Part shown: piece after piece, positions 7,101-15,900 of the stretch | Layout: each line of letters begins with the position of its first letter | How positions within the stretch are numbered: position 1 is the first letter of the stretch | NCBI GenBank assembly: GCA_016719895.1 | Contig: JADJYG010000005.1 | Coordinates: 1 to 64,000, forward strand | Direction of reading: 5' to 3' | Origin: Saprospirales bacterium | GTDB taxonomy: Bacteria > Bacteroidota > Bacteroidia > Chitinophagales > Saprospiraceae | Length of the DNA: 64,000 bases | Notes under the pieces: model-generated | The model's database searches: none | What the model saw: the letters and a program-made list of their open reading frames with translations, nothing else | Told to the model about the DNA's origin: nothing | Program-made: the position numbers and the translations under genes

Positions 7101-9956
7101 GGTAAAGGCATTGCCCGGCACATCGGGGGTATTGTTAAAGGCACGGATAACCAGGTTCGTATGATTGTTGGTAGCCTGCCAGTTCGGCAGGGTAAACTTT
7201 GCCCAACCGGTATTTGTAATGTTGTTCACAGTACCAATTACTTCGCAGTTAGGCAAATTGCATGGCAACCAGGGGTTCAGACAGCCATTGGTGGCGCTGA
7301 GTTCAAAATTTACAAACGGAGTAGTCAAGTTCTGGTTTTGCAGGAAAAACTTTGCAAAAAACTCTACAGCATAGGTGCGCCCCGCTATGAAGTTAATCTG
7401 CTGGCAAATGGACTCTCCAAAATTCAGGTTGCCCCACATCTGCATGGATACCGGGTCGCAAGCGCCATCGGACATAAACACCTGGGGAGAGCCGGATGCA
7501 ACAGTCCAATTATTGGAGGCGCCAGGGTTGCCTAAATCGCCCCCTACAGCCCCTTCGAAAAATCCGGGATTCAATACCAGATTGTTCTCGCAGATATCGC
7601 AGCAGTCATTAATCCATCGTGCAATGCAATAACAAGTATCCGTCTGACCGGGACATAGCGTTGACATGACCAGGGAATACGAACCCAGCAGGTTGAACAG
7701 CGCCGGAGGGAGGCTTATCACGACCGGGCTGACAGTAGTACCCTGGGCTACCGGCCCATTTGGGCCGTTCAGGGTCCAGTTGACGGCGCTGGGGCAGGGC
7801 GTTCCGTCGGGGTTTACACATCCAAAACTACTCGTGATCGTTGCCGTGTCTTTCGGGCAAGGCAGAATCGGTGACATCGGCCCCTGCCCACAGGGTAGCT
7901 CCGTACTTTGGCCATCGTACGAAATGGTGACCGAACTAGTCGGATTGCAAATGCAGGCGCACATCAAGAAAATTGTGTCATACACTACCTTTTCAAAACA
8001 GATCAATCCGGTGGCCGGGTCCTTTTCCAGTACCAGATAAGAAATAACATGCTGCCCGTTGGAAGTATAATTCCACATGACCATTGAGCCGGGAGGATAA
8101 GGGCCGGATTGAGAGCCTGGGACACCAAAATCAACCCATTGGACAATATCGCAGTCTGGCAGATTGCCGATGTTCAACGTGGCCTTACAGTTGCCATGGT
8201 CAAGGGTAACCGATATATTGTCTTCTATGTTTTTGCAAAAAGCATCTTCATCCAAACAGCAGGTATACACAGGTATGCAAGAGCGGAATGAGATACAATC
8301 CAAAGCGAAGTCATTGCCGCCGGACTGGGTGGAAAGCGTCCGAATTTCAAGCCGATATGGATTGCTGACTGTTGCCGGCGCTGTCCAGTTTAACGTAATA
8401 TATGTCCAGCTTGTCGGCCCCGACTCGGGCAGACTTATCGGTGCAGATGCCGCTACCGGCGCGATATTGTTGGTAGGATCCCAAATTTGAATTTGTATAA
8501 TCGGGTCATCAAAATCGTATATGTTTCGAACAATATTTTTTGTCCAAACAGCAAAACAATACATTGAATCAGGCTTTACCGTCACTGACTCCCGCCAAAC
8601 GACCTGGTTAGCAGTTGTTGATCCGTCGACGACCATAAAATAATCCGTCGTCGGATTGCCGGTTTTTCCAATGCAAGTCCAATAACTGCCGTTTGCATTC
8701 CCCGTTTGGGTGCCGTTCAGTACGGAATAATTGCCTGTGCCGGTTCCATTGGCCGTCCAGTTGTAGTCGGTTGTATAACCCGACCCCGGTGCCGGAGGCG
8801 GTAGAGCCACATTAAAATTACCGTTCACTACCTGTTCAGTACCTGGTTTAGTTCCCGTTGGGCAACAACTCCTCGGCAGCGCCACAGGCGGGCTTTGAAA
8901 CGTAAATGGTTTCGTACACAGTACTGGGCCCATTCCAACTGCGTAAGACGTACTTACAGAAATGACGTGATTCACTGCACCTCTAAGCCGAAACTTACAA
9001 GGCTCGTAGTGACAAGGCACCTGCAGAAAAGCTGGGGCCGTCAATATCAACGTATTGCCGACACGCTCAATAATCCAGCCCGGCAAGGTGGCGGCGTAGT
9101 CAACAATTTCGCCGGTATCGATGCTGATAGTAAATTGCTGAAAACAGGATTCGGACATCGCCGATAGCAATAAATAATACGTGGATGTATCCGAATTGCC
9201 GGCTTCCTGGCTGATTTGCATGTCGATTGAATCACACGAACAATCGGGGCAGTTCCCAAAATCGCGCTCATAATTCGCAGCGGCATTCACCTGCAACTGC
9301 CACTGCCCGCTGGCGGGAACGTTAGGCGTCCAGGCGCCAGGTACAACACTTTTAACCCGGTACATGGCAGGCGGCAAATCGAAAAACGAGTAGGATCCGT
9401 CGACGCCGGATTCCGTGCTGGCAATCAGGTTGCCGTCGAGATCGGCTAACTGGATAGTCCATTTATTCAGCACCGCCTGATTGGTGTAGGGTTTGCTGGT
9501 GCATTCCCGGTACACCGTGCCCGAAATAGAACCGCCCGGACAACCCTCCAGCGGAAAATCGACAAAATAGCTCTCCATAAGGCATAAATTTGGATACAGC
9601 ACGCTGAATACAGGGTCGGTACCGCCCGGCTCGAAAAAGGAAAAGTCGACCGCCCGGGTGGACCCAACCGGGAACAGGCCGTTCGAATGGGTGAGCAACA
9701 ACTCCGTCGGGCTGAGCTGCTCCGCCACCCAGCCGTCGGCGCTGTTTGCCATGAAGCCGGTGTAGTATCCGGTCTGCAGCAACAGTGTAGCCTGATTGAA
9801 GCAGTCGGGGCTAGTGTTGCTGACAAAAAGCCGGTAACGGCAAGGTTCCAGTTTAATCACAGAAAAGGTGATCGGATCGCCGGCCTGGGCGTTCAACCGG
9901 GAGGGATTCCCCAAAATGCAGAAAAGCAGGGCAAAGATGGAAAGGCTGCGAATCAT
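4164..9956 (-). CDS. Giant PKD/SdrD-B-like surface protein with T9SS type A sorting domain
   Basis: 1930 residues from the ATG at 9956, chosen because it begins directly with the signal peptide MIRSLSIFALLFCILG; the frame is open 17 codons further. Residues about 150-235 are an SdrD/Cna-B-like module (SGTVYRECTSKPYTNQAVL and a GSYSFFDLPPAMYRVKSV stretch). Several carbohydrate-binding-like jelly rolls follow (motifs such as NLVLNPGFFEGAVGG and WAKFTLPNW). A PKD domain lies near 970-1050 (ITYAWNFGDPGSG) with Ig-like repeats after it. The last 80 residues are a PNPNFGSFTV-type T9SS sorting domain ending LATEKFVKQ. Cysteine pairs are abundant, as expected for an extracellular protein. It is probably a surface adhesin or matrix protein; the specific ligand cannot be inferred. 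Confidence 0.85.
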   Translation of the reverse strand: MIRSLSIFALLFCILGNPSRLNAQAGDPITFSVIKLEPCRYRLFVSNTSPDCFNQATLLLQTGYYTGFMANSADGWVAEQLSPTELLLTHSNGLFPVGSTRAVDFSFFEPGGTDPVFSVLYPNLCLMESYFVDFPLEGCPGGSISGTVYRECTSKPYTNQAVLNKWTIQLADLDGNLIASTESGVDGSYSFFDLPPAMYRVKSVVPGAWTPNVPASGQWQLQVNAAANYERDFGNCPDCSCDSIDMQISQEAGNSDTSTYYLLLSAMSESCFQQFTISIDTGEIVDYAATLPGWIIERVGNTLILTAPAFLQVPCHYEPCKFRLRGAVNHVISVSTSYAVGMGPVLCTKPFTFQSPPVALPRSCCPTGTKPGTEQVVNGNFNVALPPPAPGSGYTTDYNWTANGTGTGNYSVLNGTQTGNANGSYWTCIGKTGNPTTDYFMVVDGSTTANQVVWRESVTVKPDSMYCFAVWTKNIVRNIYDFDDPIIQIQIWDPTNNIAPVAASAPISLPESGPTSWTYITLNWTAPATVSNPYRLEIRTLSTQSGGNDFALDCISFRSCIPVYTCCLDEDAFCKNIEDNISVTLDHGNCKATLNIGNLPDCDIVQWVDFGVPGSQSGPYPPGSMVMWNYTSNGQHVISYLVLEKDPATGLICFEKVVYDTIFLMCACICNPTSSVTISYDGQSTELPCGQGPMSPILPCPKDTATITSSFGCVNPDGTPCPSAVNWTLNGPNGPVAQGTTVSPVVISLPPALFNLLGSYSLVMSTLCPGQTDTCYCIARWINDCCDICENNLVLNPGFFEGAVGGDLGNPGASNNWTVASGSPQVFMSDGACDPVSMQMWGNLNFGESICQQINFIAGRTYAVEFFAKFFLQNQNLTTPFVNFELSATNGCLNPWLPCNLPNCEVIGTVNNITNTGWAKFTLPNWQATNNHTNLVIRAFNNTPDVPGNAFTISWGRIDNICIRDVTPPCTADFNFTGDPCTGKFNFNGFATGTAPITYAWNFGDPGSGANNTSTLQNPMHQFSGPGTYTVTLVITDATGCTASYSAQVTVTAIPSVSATSNKSMYCLGETTTLTATPGSGTGYTFSWGPPINGNLNPISFTHTSPGTYTVVVTATQNGCTATNSVTYTVNPAPQANAGPDQNICQWQLGTLMASGGGTYLWNPGNSTQNPYTTPPVQNTTTYTVQVTGSNGCTATDQVTVSVKVCDCETNPIVQNGKFETTTAGPCSVGDEDIQNAVNWNGIWPTNNYSTGDLFGPGCIPGGATNSNGNFAGFWVKPHCQQVWREGIMNTLSIPINPNSGNYEVSMNVACIYGTAGTARLHVYGVPTGSTTSVLPVGTNVLTGSYANCPGGAPLLNTNLFIGPPGGIYLGQVLLSSSNCSNNFSPIVPFTFNSNILNSPVNRIYLTRDDGTGGTTFALVDDVCIKPILDTTSCQCGALKKATIQQKWTQAQNLICDGPFITVPCKNPGADYLIKGDFTCNPHGCGNSAVSWVLTRPAGLPNITGSSSAAAYPHFQISLLAAYFTVAGNYTLTLSRNCGTQACSCKLNFKIDPCPCLCDSTFNQEVALGYSVSSVYLPPSQCRKRFRPIALCPTDMVTWIVPGIGTFNTVGNAPQTVTFPSSGKYKICMLVKRTDQNGNLCTGEFCRDVEVKCGIGPADPVTSFCTDVKVKNGGFNQGVVSGYLTETGLLDDWEIAANPGEGRVFVEDTAVGGSLDEGYVVLHGGMDNFAGIMQAVNLVPDSFTIINFEVNNLLGENQPAGTTLEVRLQDYPYTHDNLKKQVLLSQMIGDSGGWHRVEHSVSIAIDSSLHYLVICLQSADSARASIVGLDNFEFCTSKVSDISGLGKKKKVVRIFPNPNFGSFTVELPQAAGAGTQFRVIDLAGRLVSEQSAQTGTARQTVEAGALPAGLYFLQVVSEGKILATEKFVKQ

Positions 9957-10088
9957 GGCGCTCGGTTTAGTTTTTTCAAAAAGTTCTTTGTTGCAAAATT
10001 CCGGCATTCAAAACCGCCTCACCCGGCTTTCCTAAATCCGGTGCTCCCGGCCTTCAATTCGGCAGCGATTTTTCTAAATTCGGTTCGC

Positions 10089-10397
10089 TCAAAAACGGCG
10101 CATTTGCGCCAAAACCGCCTTTTTGAACCGCTGCCCTTCATCCAGCACAAACAAATCAAACCGCCCGTCTTTACTTTGAATGCGCAGCCCGTTTTTTGCC
10201 AGGTCGAAAACCATGTATTCCTCTACGAAGTCCAGTTCTGTCAGGGGAATACTGAGTTGGAGATGGCTGTTTTTAAAATCGTCGAGCCGAAAAAAAACGA
10301 GGGTTTCCCAAAGCTCCAGGATGCCGGAAAGTTGTCGGGAGCCATCCCAAAGCAAAGCGGAAACGGATAAGATCGGTACACTGGAATCCTGTTTCAT
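10089..10397 (-). CDS. Conserved hypothetical, PH/GRAM-like fold suspected
   Basis: 102 residues from MKQDSSVPILSVSALLWDGS to a basic C-terminus FKKAVLAQMRRF. No signal peptide or membrane segment. The alternation of short strands (LELWETLVFFRLDDF, IPLTELDFVEEYMVFDLAKN, GLRIQSKDGRFDLFVLDEG) followed by a C-terminal helix resembles GRAM/PH-like domains, in which a strand sandwich ends with one helix; this is a fold guess only. A GAATTTTG sequence 15-22 nt upstream of the ATG is one base off the -7 consensus, which supports this start over an upstream TTG. Function unknown; transcribed away from the histidine kinase across a repeat-rich intergenic region. Confidence 0.6.
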   Translation of the reverse strand: MKQDSSVPILSVSALLWDGSRQLSGILELWETLVFFRLDDFKNSHLQLSIPLTELDFVEEYMVFDLAKNGLRIQSKDGRFDLFVLDEGQRFKKAVLAQMRRF

Positions 10398-10537
10398 CGG
10401 ATCGATAACTTGGGCCAAAATTCAGGGACGCAAGTCGGATTTACCTGCCTTTCCTAAATCCGGCTTGGCCCGGCTTTTATCCGGTGGGGGATTCAAGAAA
10501 TTCGGCTGAAGGCGTTTAGCATTTCCCTTTTTCGAGC

Positions 10538-10769
10538 GGACAGATTCCTCGCTGCGCTCGGAATGACAAGTCCTCGTTGAAAGAATCTGGGGGGCGAAAA
10601 ATTTGGGAAAAGGGAGCATTGCGGCGCCCCCCAGTTTTGGCCATATGGTATTCCACAGTAGTTGGGCTAAAGGGGAGGGGCGACGAAATGTTGCATTACC
10701 GTGATTTACCGCCCCTCCCATTTTTATTCAATGTGCCTTGTCATTCCGAGCGCAGCGAGGAAACTGTCC
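10538..10769. repeat. MITE-like element: 33-bp inverted repeat enclosing two GC-rich hairpins
   Basis: The 33-bp segment at 10538-10570 is the reverse complement of 10737-10769 with one mismatch; the shared word reads CTTGTCATTCCGAGCGCAGC and continues with a GAGGAA box and CTGTCC. Inside lie two perfect 10-bp stems: CTGGGGGGCG (10587-10596) with CGCCCCCCAG (10625-10634), and GGGAGGGGCG (10673-10682) with CGCCCCTCCC (10710-10719). No coding frame is convincing. It occupies the divergent junction between the hypothetical gene and the histidine kinase. Confidence 0.75.
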
Positions 10770-10824
10770 ACTCGCAAAGAATACTCGCAAACAATCCCTA
10801 CTTTTCGGAACAAAATCCAAATCA

Positions 10825-13800
10825 ATGGAAACAGCCAATCCTGGCACAGCATTTTTACCAAAGCAAGTCGCTTTTCCACAAGGGCTTTTCCACGGCCTGC
10901 CGGCGCTTTTATTGGGGCTGTTTTTTTGCTTTCCGGGCTGGCTCTCCGCACAAATTAACCCGCACCCCGCCTTCCGCCAATACAGCACGGACAACGGCCT
11001 TTCCAGTTCTGAAATCTATGACATCCTTCAGGACCGGAACGGCTACATCTGGATTTCGTCGGACAACGGCGTCAGCCGGTTCGACGGCTACGGCTTCCGT
11101 AACTACAGCGTAAAAGACGGGCTGTTGGAAAATGTGATTTTCCGGATGCAGCTCGACACGGCGGGCCGGGTGTGGATGCAGGCAATGGGCGGCAATTTGT
11201 ACTACCTGGCGGGCGACACTATTTTGCCGTATTGGAACAACCGGGTGCTGAAAGATTTTAAAGGCGGCTCGGATGTTTATCCGGGTTTTATCGTCGAAGG
11301 CGCCGGTGAAACAGTGCATGTTGCGGCCTGGGGTTTTGGCATTCTTAGCATTTCAAGGTATGGCGCGGTAAAAACGTACCGCCACGAAGAGTCGGAGTAT
11401 TTTCAGGTTTTTGAAAAAAACGGGTACGCGATTAGTAGCAGCAATCTCAAGAAAAGCGAACTGAAATCATTTAGCATTAACCAGAGGAAATCACCTGATC
11501 AAATCTATTCCATGCCAGTCTTTTTCTATGTACCCGGAGCAGTCTGGTCTTTTCCTCAAAAATTTTATTCCAGCAATGGAAAGCAAGTCGAAGCGTTTTT
11601 GCTCGCCCCGGGGCAGTATTTTCTCAAAATAGCGGATGAAGTCTGGTACATCAAAAACGGAAGCGTGCACTGGCAGCATCATTTTCCGCAGGTAATCGAT
11701 CATGCCGCTTTGATGACAAACGGACAACTGTGGCTGGGGCTTTACGGACAACAAGGACTGAAGATTTTTCCCTCGGTCGACGCCTTTAGGACAGATGAAG
11801 CGAGCACCTGGCTTCCGGGCGAAAGCGTGAGTTATTTCCTGGAAGACCGCGAAGGCGGCATCTGGATTGCTACCAATAAAAACGGCGTCTTTTACGCGCC
11901 GGCCGATGCCCTTTGGGTGTATGACCGTGCGACCGGCCTGCGCGATGGAAAAGTGACGGCTTTGGCTATCAAAAATGACCGGGAACTCTACCTCGGAATG
12001 GGTAACGGGGAAGTCTGGCAACTCAACCATCAGACCGGGAAATTGAACCAACTTCCGGGTATTCCCACACTGCATTTTATCCAGGACCTGCATTACGACA
12101 GGCAAAACAACCGCCTATGGGCCGGTAATTCCATCTTGTATATTTTACAAAATGAGCAATGGCTTCGCAAGGAAGTAGATTACCAAAACCGCTTGCTCAG
12201 CTTCGGCAACCGGATCACCGAAAGTCCCGACGGAACAGGCCTTTGGGTTAGCGGCCATATTGGTTTTATGAGTTTGGAAGGCGCAAATTTGGCGCCCGGA
12301 AATTTTCGAATAGGCTATGATCAACGGACGTACGCTGTGCAGGAAGACTATGCCGGCAGAGTCTGGGTAGGCCGTCCAAAAGGCTTGTTCGAATGGAAAA
12401 ACGGCGCGTTGCACGAACGCCAAAACCTGCACCCCGCATTTTCCCTGCGGGTGGAAGACATGGCCCTGATGCCCGACAGCAGCCTGGTGATCGCGACAAA
12501 AGGCGGCGGAGTTGTTTTCTGGAAGGCCGGGCAGTTTGAACAACTTACCACCGACCAGGGCCTCAGCGCCGATATGCTGGAATGCCTGCATGTGGATGCG
12601 CAGGGCGTCGTTTGGGCAGGCACGCTCAACGGCCTGAACCGCATTTCCGGCAATTGGGGCAAGCGGCGGGTCGAGCAAATAACGGTCTCGCACGGCTTGC
12701 CCTCCAATGAGATCAACCGGATACGGACAGTCGGAGAAACGGTTTGGGTAGCTACCAGCGGGGGCCTCGTTTGGTTTTCCAGCAAAAAATACAATCCGTT
12801 TTCGCCCAGGCCCATACTGGAATCGGTACTGGCCAATAACCAGGCGGTCGATTTGACCCAAGCACCGCACCTCCGCCCGAATCAAAATAACCTGCGCATC
12901 AACTTCCTGGCCCTGAACTTCAAAATGAATGGCCAAATTCAATACCGGTACCGGATGGACGGCGGCCCGTGGACGCAAACCGCGAACCGCGCCGTGAATT
13001 ACGCCGAACTGCCGCCGGGCAAACGCCTGTTTGAAGTGCAGGCGGAAAACGAAGACGGGGTTTGGAGCGAATCAACGGCGCTCGGTTTCGTCATCGAGCC
13101 GCCCTGGTGGGCCACATGGTGGGCCAGGGCGGGGGCTATTCTTGCCGCGTTTTTACTGGTGTTCGGGCTATACAAGTACCGGACCGGTCAGTTGAAAAAA
13201 GAAAACAAAACTCAACGGCAAATTGCGGAGCTGGAGCGCGCGGCCCTGCAGGCCCAGATGAACCCGCATTTCATTTTTAACTGCCTGAATTCCATTCAAA
13301 ACTTCATTCTTCAAAATGAAAAGCAGGCCGCCATCCAGTACCTGGGGCGTTTTGCCAGCCTGATCCGTAGCATGCTCAACGCCTCCCTTGCCGGAAAAAT
13401 AATGCTGGAAGAAGAAGTGCAGCTGTTGAATAATTACCTCGAATTAGAAAAATTGCGGTTCAAAAACCGCTTCAGTTTTACCGTTGAAATTGCGGAGGAC
13501 TTAGATCGCTTCGAAACGATGATCCCGCCGCTCCTGCTGCAACCTTATGTTGAAAATGCCGTACTTCACGGCATCTCCGGCAGAGCAAGCGGCGGAATAG
13601 TAGTGGTCTCGTTTTCAAAAAAAGCAAACGGACTCGTAGTCCGCATTCAGGATAACGGCCCCGGCTTCACTCCCGCAACTACGCAGGAGAACAAGCCCAA
13701 AACGCATAAATCCTTCGGCATGACGATCACAAAGAATCGCCTGGAGCTGCTCGCTACCGGAAAAGAAAAAAGCCGGGTAAACCTGAAAACACGGTATGCT

Positions 13801-13863
13801 GAAAACGGCGGGGTGGCAGGCACGGAGGTTACCATACGCATCGAACTCCCGCGCACAAACTAA
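10825..13863 (+). CDS. Propeller-type LytS/YpdA-family sensor histidine kinase
   Basis: 1012 residues from the ATG at 10825. After a signal sequence (GLPALLLGLFFCFPGWLSAQ) comes a two-component-regulator propeller of about 600 residues with repeats such as DNGLSSSEIYDILQDRNGYI and ISSDNGVSRFDGYGF. A Y_Y_Y Ig-like domain follows (LRINFLALNFKMNGQIQYRY), then one transmembrane helix near 760-785 (WARAGAILAAFLLVFGLY), a coiled linker and a His_kinase domain. The phosphoacceptor motif is in MNPHFIFNCLNSIQNFIL and the ATP lid includes DNGPGF. A periplasmic ligand is therefore sensed and signalled to a cytosolic LytTR regulator, whose gene starts 5 nt downstream and is almost certainly co-transcribed. 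A TACTTTTC box about 25 nt upstream of the start may be its -7 element. Confidence 0.9.
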   Translation: METANPGTAFLPKQVAFPQGLFHGLPALLLGLFFCFPGWLSAQINPHPAFRQYSTDNGLSSSEIYDILQDRNGYIWISSDNGVSRFDGYGFRNYSVKDGLLENVIFRMQLDTAGRVWMQAMGGNLYYLAGDTILPYWNNRVLKDFKGGSDVYPGFIVEGAGETVHVAAWGFGILSISRYGAVKTYRHEESEYFQVFEKNGYAISSSNLKKSELKSFSINQRKSPDQIYSMPVFFYVPGAVWSFPQKFYSSNGKQVEAFLLAPGQYFLKIADEVWYIKNGSVHWQHHFPQVIDHAALMTNGQLWLGLYGQQGLKIFPSVDAFRTDEASTWLPGESVSYFLEDREGGIWIATNKNGVFYAPADALWVYDRATGLRDGKVTALAIKNDRELYLGMGNGEVWQLNHQTGKLNQLPGIPTLHFIQDLHYDRQNNRLWAGNSILYILQNEQWLRKEVDYQNRLLSFGNRITESPDGTGLWVSGHIGFMSLEGANLAPGNFRIGYDQRTYAVQEDYAGRVWVGRPKGLFEWKNGALHERQNLHPAFSLRVEDMALMPDSSLVIATKGGGVVFWKAGQFEQLTTDQGLSADMLECLHVDAQGVVWAGTLNGLNRISGNWGKRRVEQITVSHGLPSNEINRIRTVGETVWVATSGGLVWFSSKKYNPFSPRPILESVLANNQAVDLTQAPHLRPNQNNLRINFLALNFKMNGQIQYRYRMDGGPWTQTANRAVNYAELPPGKRLFEVQAENEDGVWSESTALGFVIEPPWWATWWARAGAILAAFLLVFGLYKYRTGQLKKENKTQRQIAELERAALQAQMNPHFIFNCLNSIQNFILQNEKQAAIQYLGRFASLIRSMLNASLAGKIMLEEEVQLLNNYLELEKLRFKNRFSFTVEIAEDLDRFETMIPPLLLQPYVENAVLHGISGRASGGIVVVSFSKKANGLVVRIQDNGPGFTPATTQENKPKTHKSFGMTITKNRLELLATGKEKSRVNLKTRYAENGGVAGTEVTIRIELPRTN

Positions 13864-13868
13864 AACAG

Positions 13869-14618
13869 ATGAAACGAATCGCCATTATCGACGACGAGCC
13901 GGATGCCCGGCAAGCGCTGCAAACCATGCTCGACATGCTATGCCCCGACGTTGAACTTTGCGGCGAGGCCGATGGCGTGCAAAGCGGCTATGTCCTCATC
14001 CGGCAGCGCCGGCCACACGCGGTCTTGCTCGATATTTCGATGGAAGACGGTACGGCCTTCGACCTGCTGGACAAGTTTCCGCAGCCGGAATTTCAAGTCA
14101 TTTTTACGACCGCCCACGATGAATTTGCCCTGAAAGCTTTTCGCTATCACGCCCTGGATTACCTGCTGAAACCCATCAGCCCGGAAGCCCTGGCACAAGC
14201 GATCGACCGGATTAAACCGGAACTGCCCGCGAGTATTCCCGCTCAAATCAGCAACCTGCTGGAGAGCGCCCGAACCAGGCAGTTGAACAAAATAACCCTG
14301 ACCAGCCAGGAAGGTATGGTTTTTTTGCAACTCGATCAGATCGTCAGGCTCGAATCGGAAGGCAGCTATACCACCTTTTACCTCCTGAATAAAGAACGGC
14401 ACATCATCACCCGCCCCATGAAGGATTTCGAAGAGCTGCTTCCGGAAGCGGTGTTTTTTCGCTTGCACCAATCGCACATCGTCAACCTGACCTTTGTAAA
14501 AAAAATACTTCGGGAAGACGGCGGGTATGCGCTGCTGGAGGACGGCGCCAAAGTGCCGGTCGCCCGCCGGCGCAAGGATGCGTTAATGGACGTATTGCGG
14601 CAGCAAAATCTGTTTTAA
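13869..14618 (+). CDS. LytTR-family response regulator
   Basis: 249 residues. The receiver domain occupies about 1-120, with the acidic pair in IAIIDDEPDAR, phospho-acceptor Asp55 in AVLLDISMEDG, Thr in FTTAHDEFALKAF and Lys in DYLLKPIS. A LytTR DNA-binding domain follows (about 150-249) with IVRLESEGSYTTFYL, the conserved FFRLHQSHIVNL and a C-terminal VPVARRRKDALMDVL. It is paired with the upstream kinase. LytTR regulators bind direct repeats upstream of target genes; with large surface-protein genes on both sides, a role in extracellular polymer or surface regulation is plausible inference only. Confidence 0.93.
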   Translation: MKRIAIIDDEPDARQALQTMLDMLCPDVELCGEADGVQSGYVLIRQRRPHAVLLDISMEDGTAFDLLDKFPQPEFQVIFTTAHDEFALKAFRYHALDYLLKPISPEALAQAIDRIKPELPASIPAQISNLLESARTRQLNKITLTSQEGMVFLQLDQIVRLESEGSYTTFYLLNKERHIITRPMKDFEELLPEAVFFRLHQSHIVNLTFVKKILREDGGYALLEDGAKVPVARRRKDALMDVLRQQNLF

Positions 14619-14650
14619 AAACTTACCCGCCCGCACCCGGAAGGCAGGCC

Positions 14651-15115
14651 TTACCTTTCATTTTTCGTCAGCTGCTCGAACACGCACACCGCCAGTTTCG
14701 CAAACGCCGGTAGCTGCCGGTTGACGGACGCTTTGACCGAGGCGCCGCTACTGGCGCCGATGAAACGCGCCATGTCGTCGTACGTCCAGCCGAGTTGTTT
14801 TTTCATGGTTTTGAAGCGCTGTTTCCACTCCTGCTCGGAGCGCTCGGCCATTTTTTCGCGGATGAAGGCGAGGGTTTCCGGTGTATAGTCCTGCTTATTG
14901 ATCAGCTCTATAAACCTTGCCGTTATTTCGGCTTCCGAAACGAAAGGATTGACCTTTTTTTCATCATAGGCGATTTTTTCGAAGGCAAATTGAAAGCCAT
15001 CCGCCAGGAATTCGGCCTTTAGGGTGTCCGGTTGATTGGCATACCATCTTGCGTAAGCGAAATCGGATTCCCGGCTTACCTGATAATTCTCGGCTGTTTT
15101 TTCAGAATAATCCAT
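14651..15115 (-). CDS. HTH protein partnered with nucleotidyltransferase (antitoxin-like)
   Basis: 154 residues, no signal peptide. The N-terminal half is helical and acidic; the C-terminal 50 residues (KKQLGWTYDDMARFIGASS, then ASVKASVNRQLPAFAKLAVC) look like an XRE-style helix-turn-helix followed by a hydrophobic helix. Its start overlaps the end of the nucleotidyltransferase gene by 14 nt, indicating translational coupling. Gene pairs of a nucleotidyltransferase-fold protein and a small HTH protein are the usual layout of type II/IV toxin-antitoxin modules, so an antitoxin or autoregulator role is reasonable but unproved. The order here (transferase first) is noted because the classical order is antitoxin first. 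Confidence 0.7.
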   Translation of the reverse strand: MDYSEKTAENYQVSRESDFAYARWYANQPDTLKAEFLADGFQFAFEKIAYDEKKVNPFVSEAEITARFIELINKQDYTPETLAFIREKMAERSEQEWKQRFKTMKKQLGWTYDDMARFIGASSGASVKASVNRQLPAFAKLAVCVFEQLTKNER

Positions 15116-15632
15116 ATCGTTTGATAAAAAGTTTGGTCGTCCATAATTCGAGGTACTCCATGTTGAGTCCTTCCAATTGAATCAAAAATTCCAAATCGTC
15201 CCACTGTTTTCCACTCTTTGAAATATGATACCATTGCAATTTCGAAATGATCAAATCTTCGGGGGCCGCGATATAACAGGCAATGCCCATAAAATCTACC
15301 AGGCGCCTGCGCTCAAATGCCTTCCAGTTATAATCGCTGTCCTGATAAACCATAAAGTCATATTTAACCCCGCTATCAAAGTCTGTCAGGTTAAAAACTA
15401 TACCGCGTTTGGCGTTGTCCCTGAAAGCGGGCACAAAGGGCAGCCATTCGGGGAAGTGTTTTACCAGCCGTTCAATTCCCGGCGGATAAATTTGAAGTAC
15501 GCAATCGATATCCGTTGTCACCCGGAACCTGTTGTAATAACTCGCCGCGAAACCCCCGACAATCATGTAGCCGATTTCTTCGGTTTCAAGCGCCTGCACG
15601 AGTTTTGTCAGTCCTTGGAACAGTCTTATCAT
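15102..15632 (-). CDS. Nucleotidyltransferase-fold protein (toxin-like / DUF1814-like)
   Basis: 176 residues from the ATG at 15632. The fold signature is ALETEEIGYMIVGGFAASYY followed by RVTTDIDCVLQI: a GG(F/S) helix cap, then the DxD metal motif (Asp-Ile-Asp). A later conserved Asp lies in VKYDFMVYQDSD, and there is an APEDLIISKLQWY motif as in AbiEii/MenT-like and other minimal nucleotidyltransferases. Substrate is unknown; relatives modify tRNA, proteins or antibiotics. A perfect -7 element lies 4 nt before the ATG, so the transcript may be leaderless; that also supports this start over the upstream one at 15707. The downstream HTH gene overlaps it. Confidence 0.8.
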   Translation of the reverse strand: MIRLFQGLTKLVQALETEEIGYMIVGGFAASYYNRFRVTTDIDCVLQIYPPGIERLVKHFPEWLPFVPAFRDNAKRGIVFNLTDFDSGVKYDFMVYQDSDYNWKAFERRRLVDFMGIACYIAAPEDLIISKLQWYHISKSGKQWDDLEFLIQLEGLNMEYLELWTTKLFIKRYGLF

Positions 15633-15636
15633 GTCC

Positions 15637-15644
15637 CAAAGGTA
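15637..15644 (-). promoter_or_regulatory. -7 promoter element positioned for leaderless nucleotidyltransferase mRNA
   Basis: The minus strand reads TACCTTTG, a full TAnnTTTG match, followed by GGAC and then the ATG at 15632. With the usual spacing from this element, transcription would begin at or within a base or two of the start codon. Confidence 0.5.
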
Positions 15645-15900
15645 ACAAATGTTTTCTTTTTGAAAATGAAATTCCAGGCAAGCTGGGCATTCCCCGCATG
15701 AATCCAAAAGTGGACAACGCTACCGGAGCCGCCTTGAAAAAAAATTGTAATTTTGGAATTCAATTCCAATTTTGCAAAAATGGTGCTGCGGTACTTGCTT
15801 GAAAGAGCAGCCGCAACAACGCGCCGATGTCGCCGTGCATACCTTCCAGGGGTTGTTTGGAAGTTAGATGCCCCGCCTGCACTAAAGTTCCGGCTCAAAT

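Noticed and set aside
7000..7500. Possible frameshift or gene boundary inside the 1930-residue PKD gene
   Set aside because: Several short plus-strand frames overlap here, but the minus-strand frame is uninterrupted and domain order is continuous.
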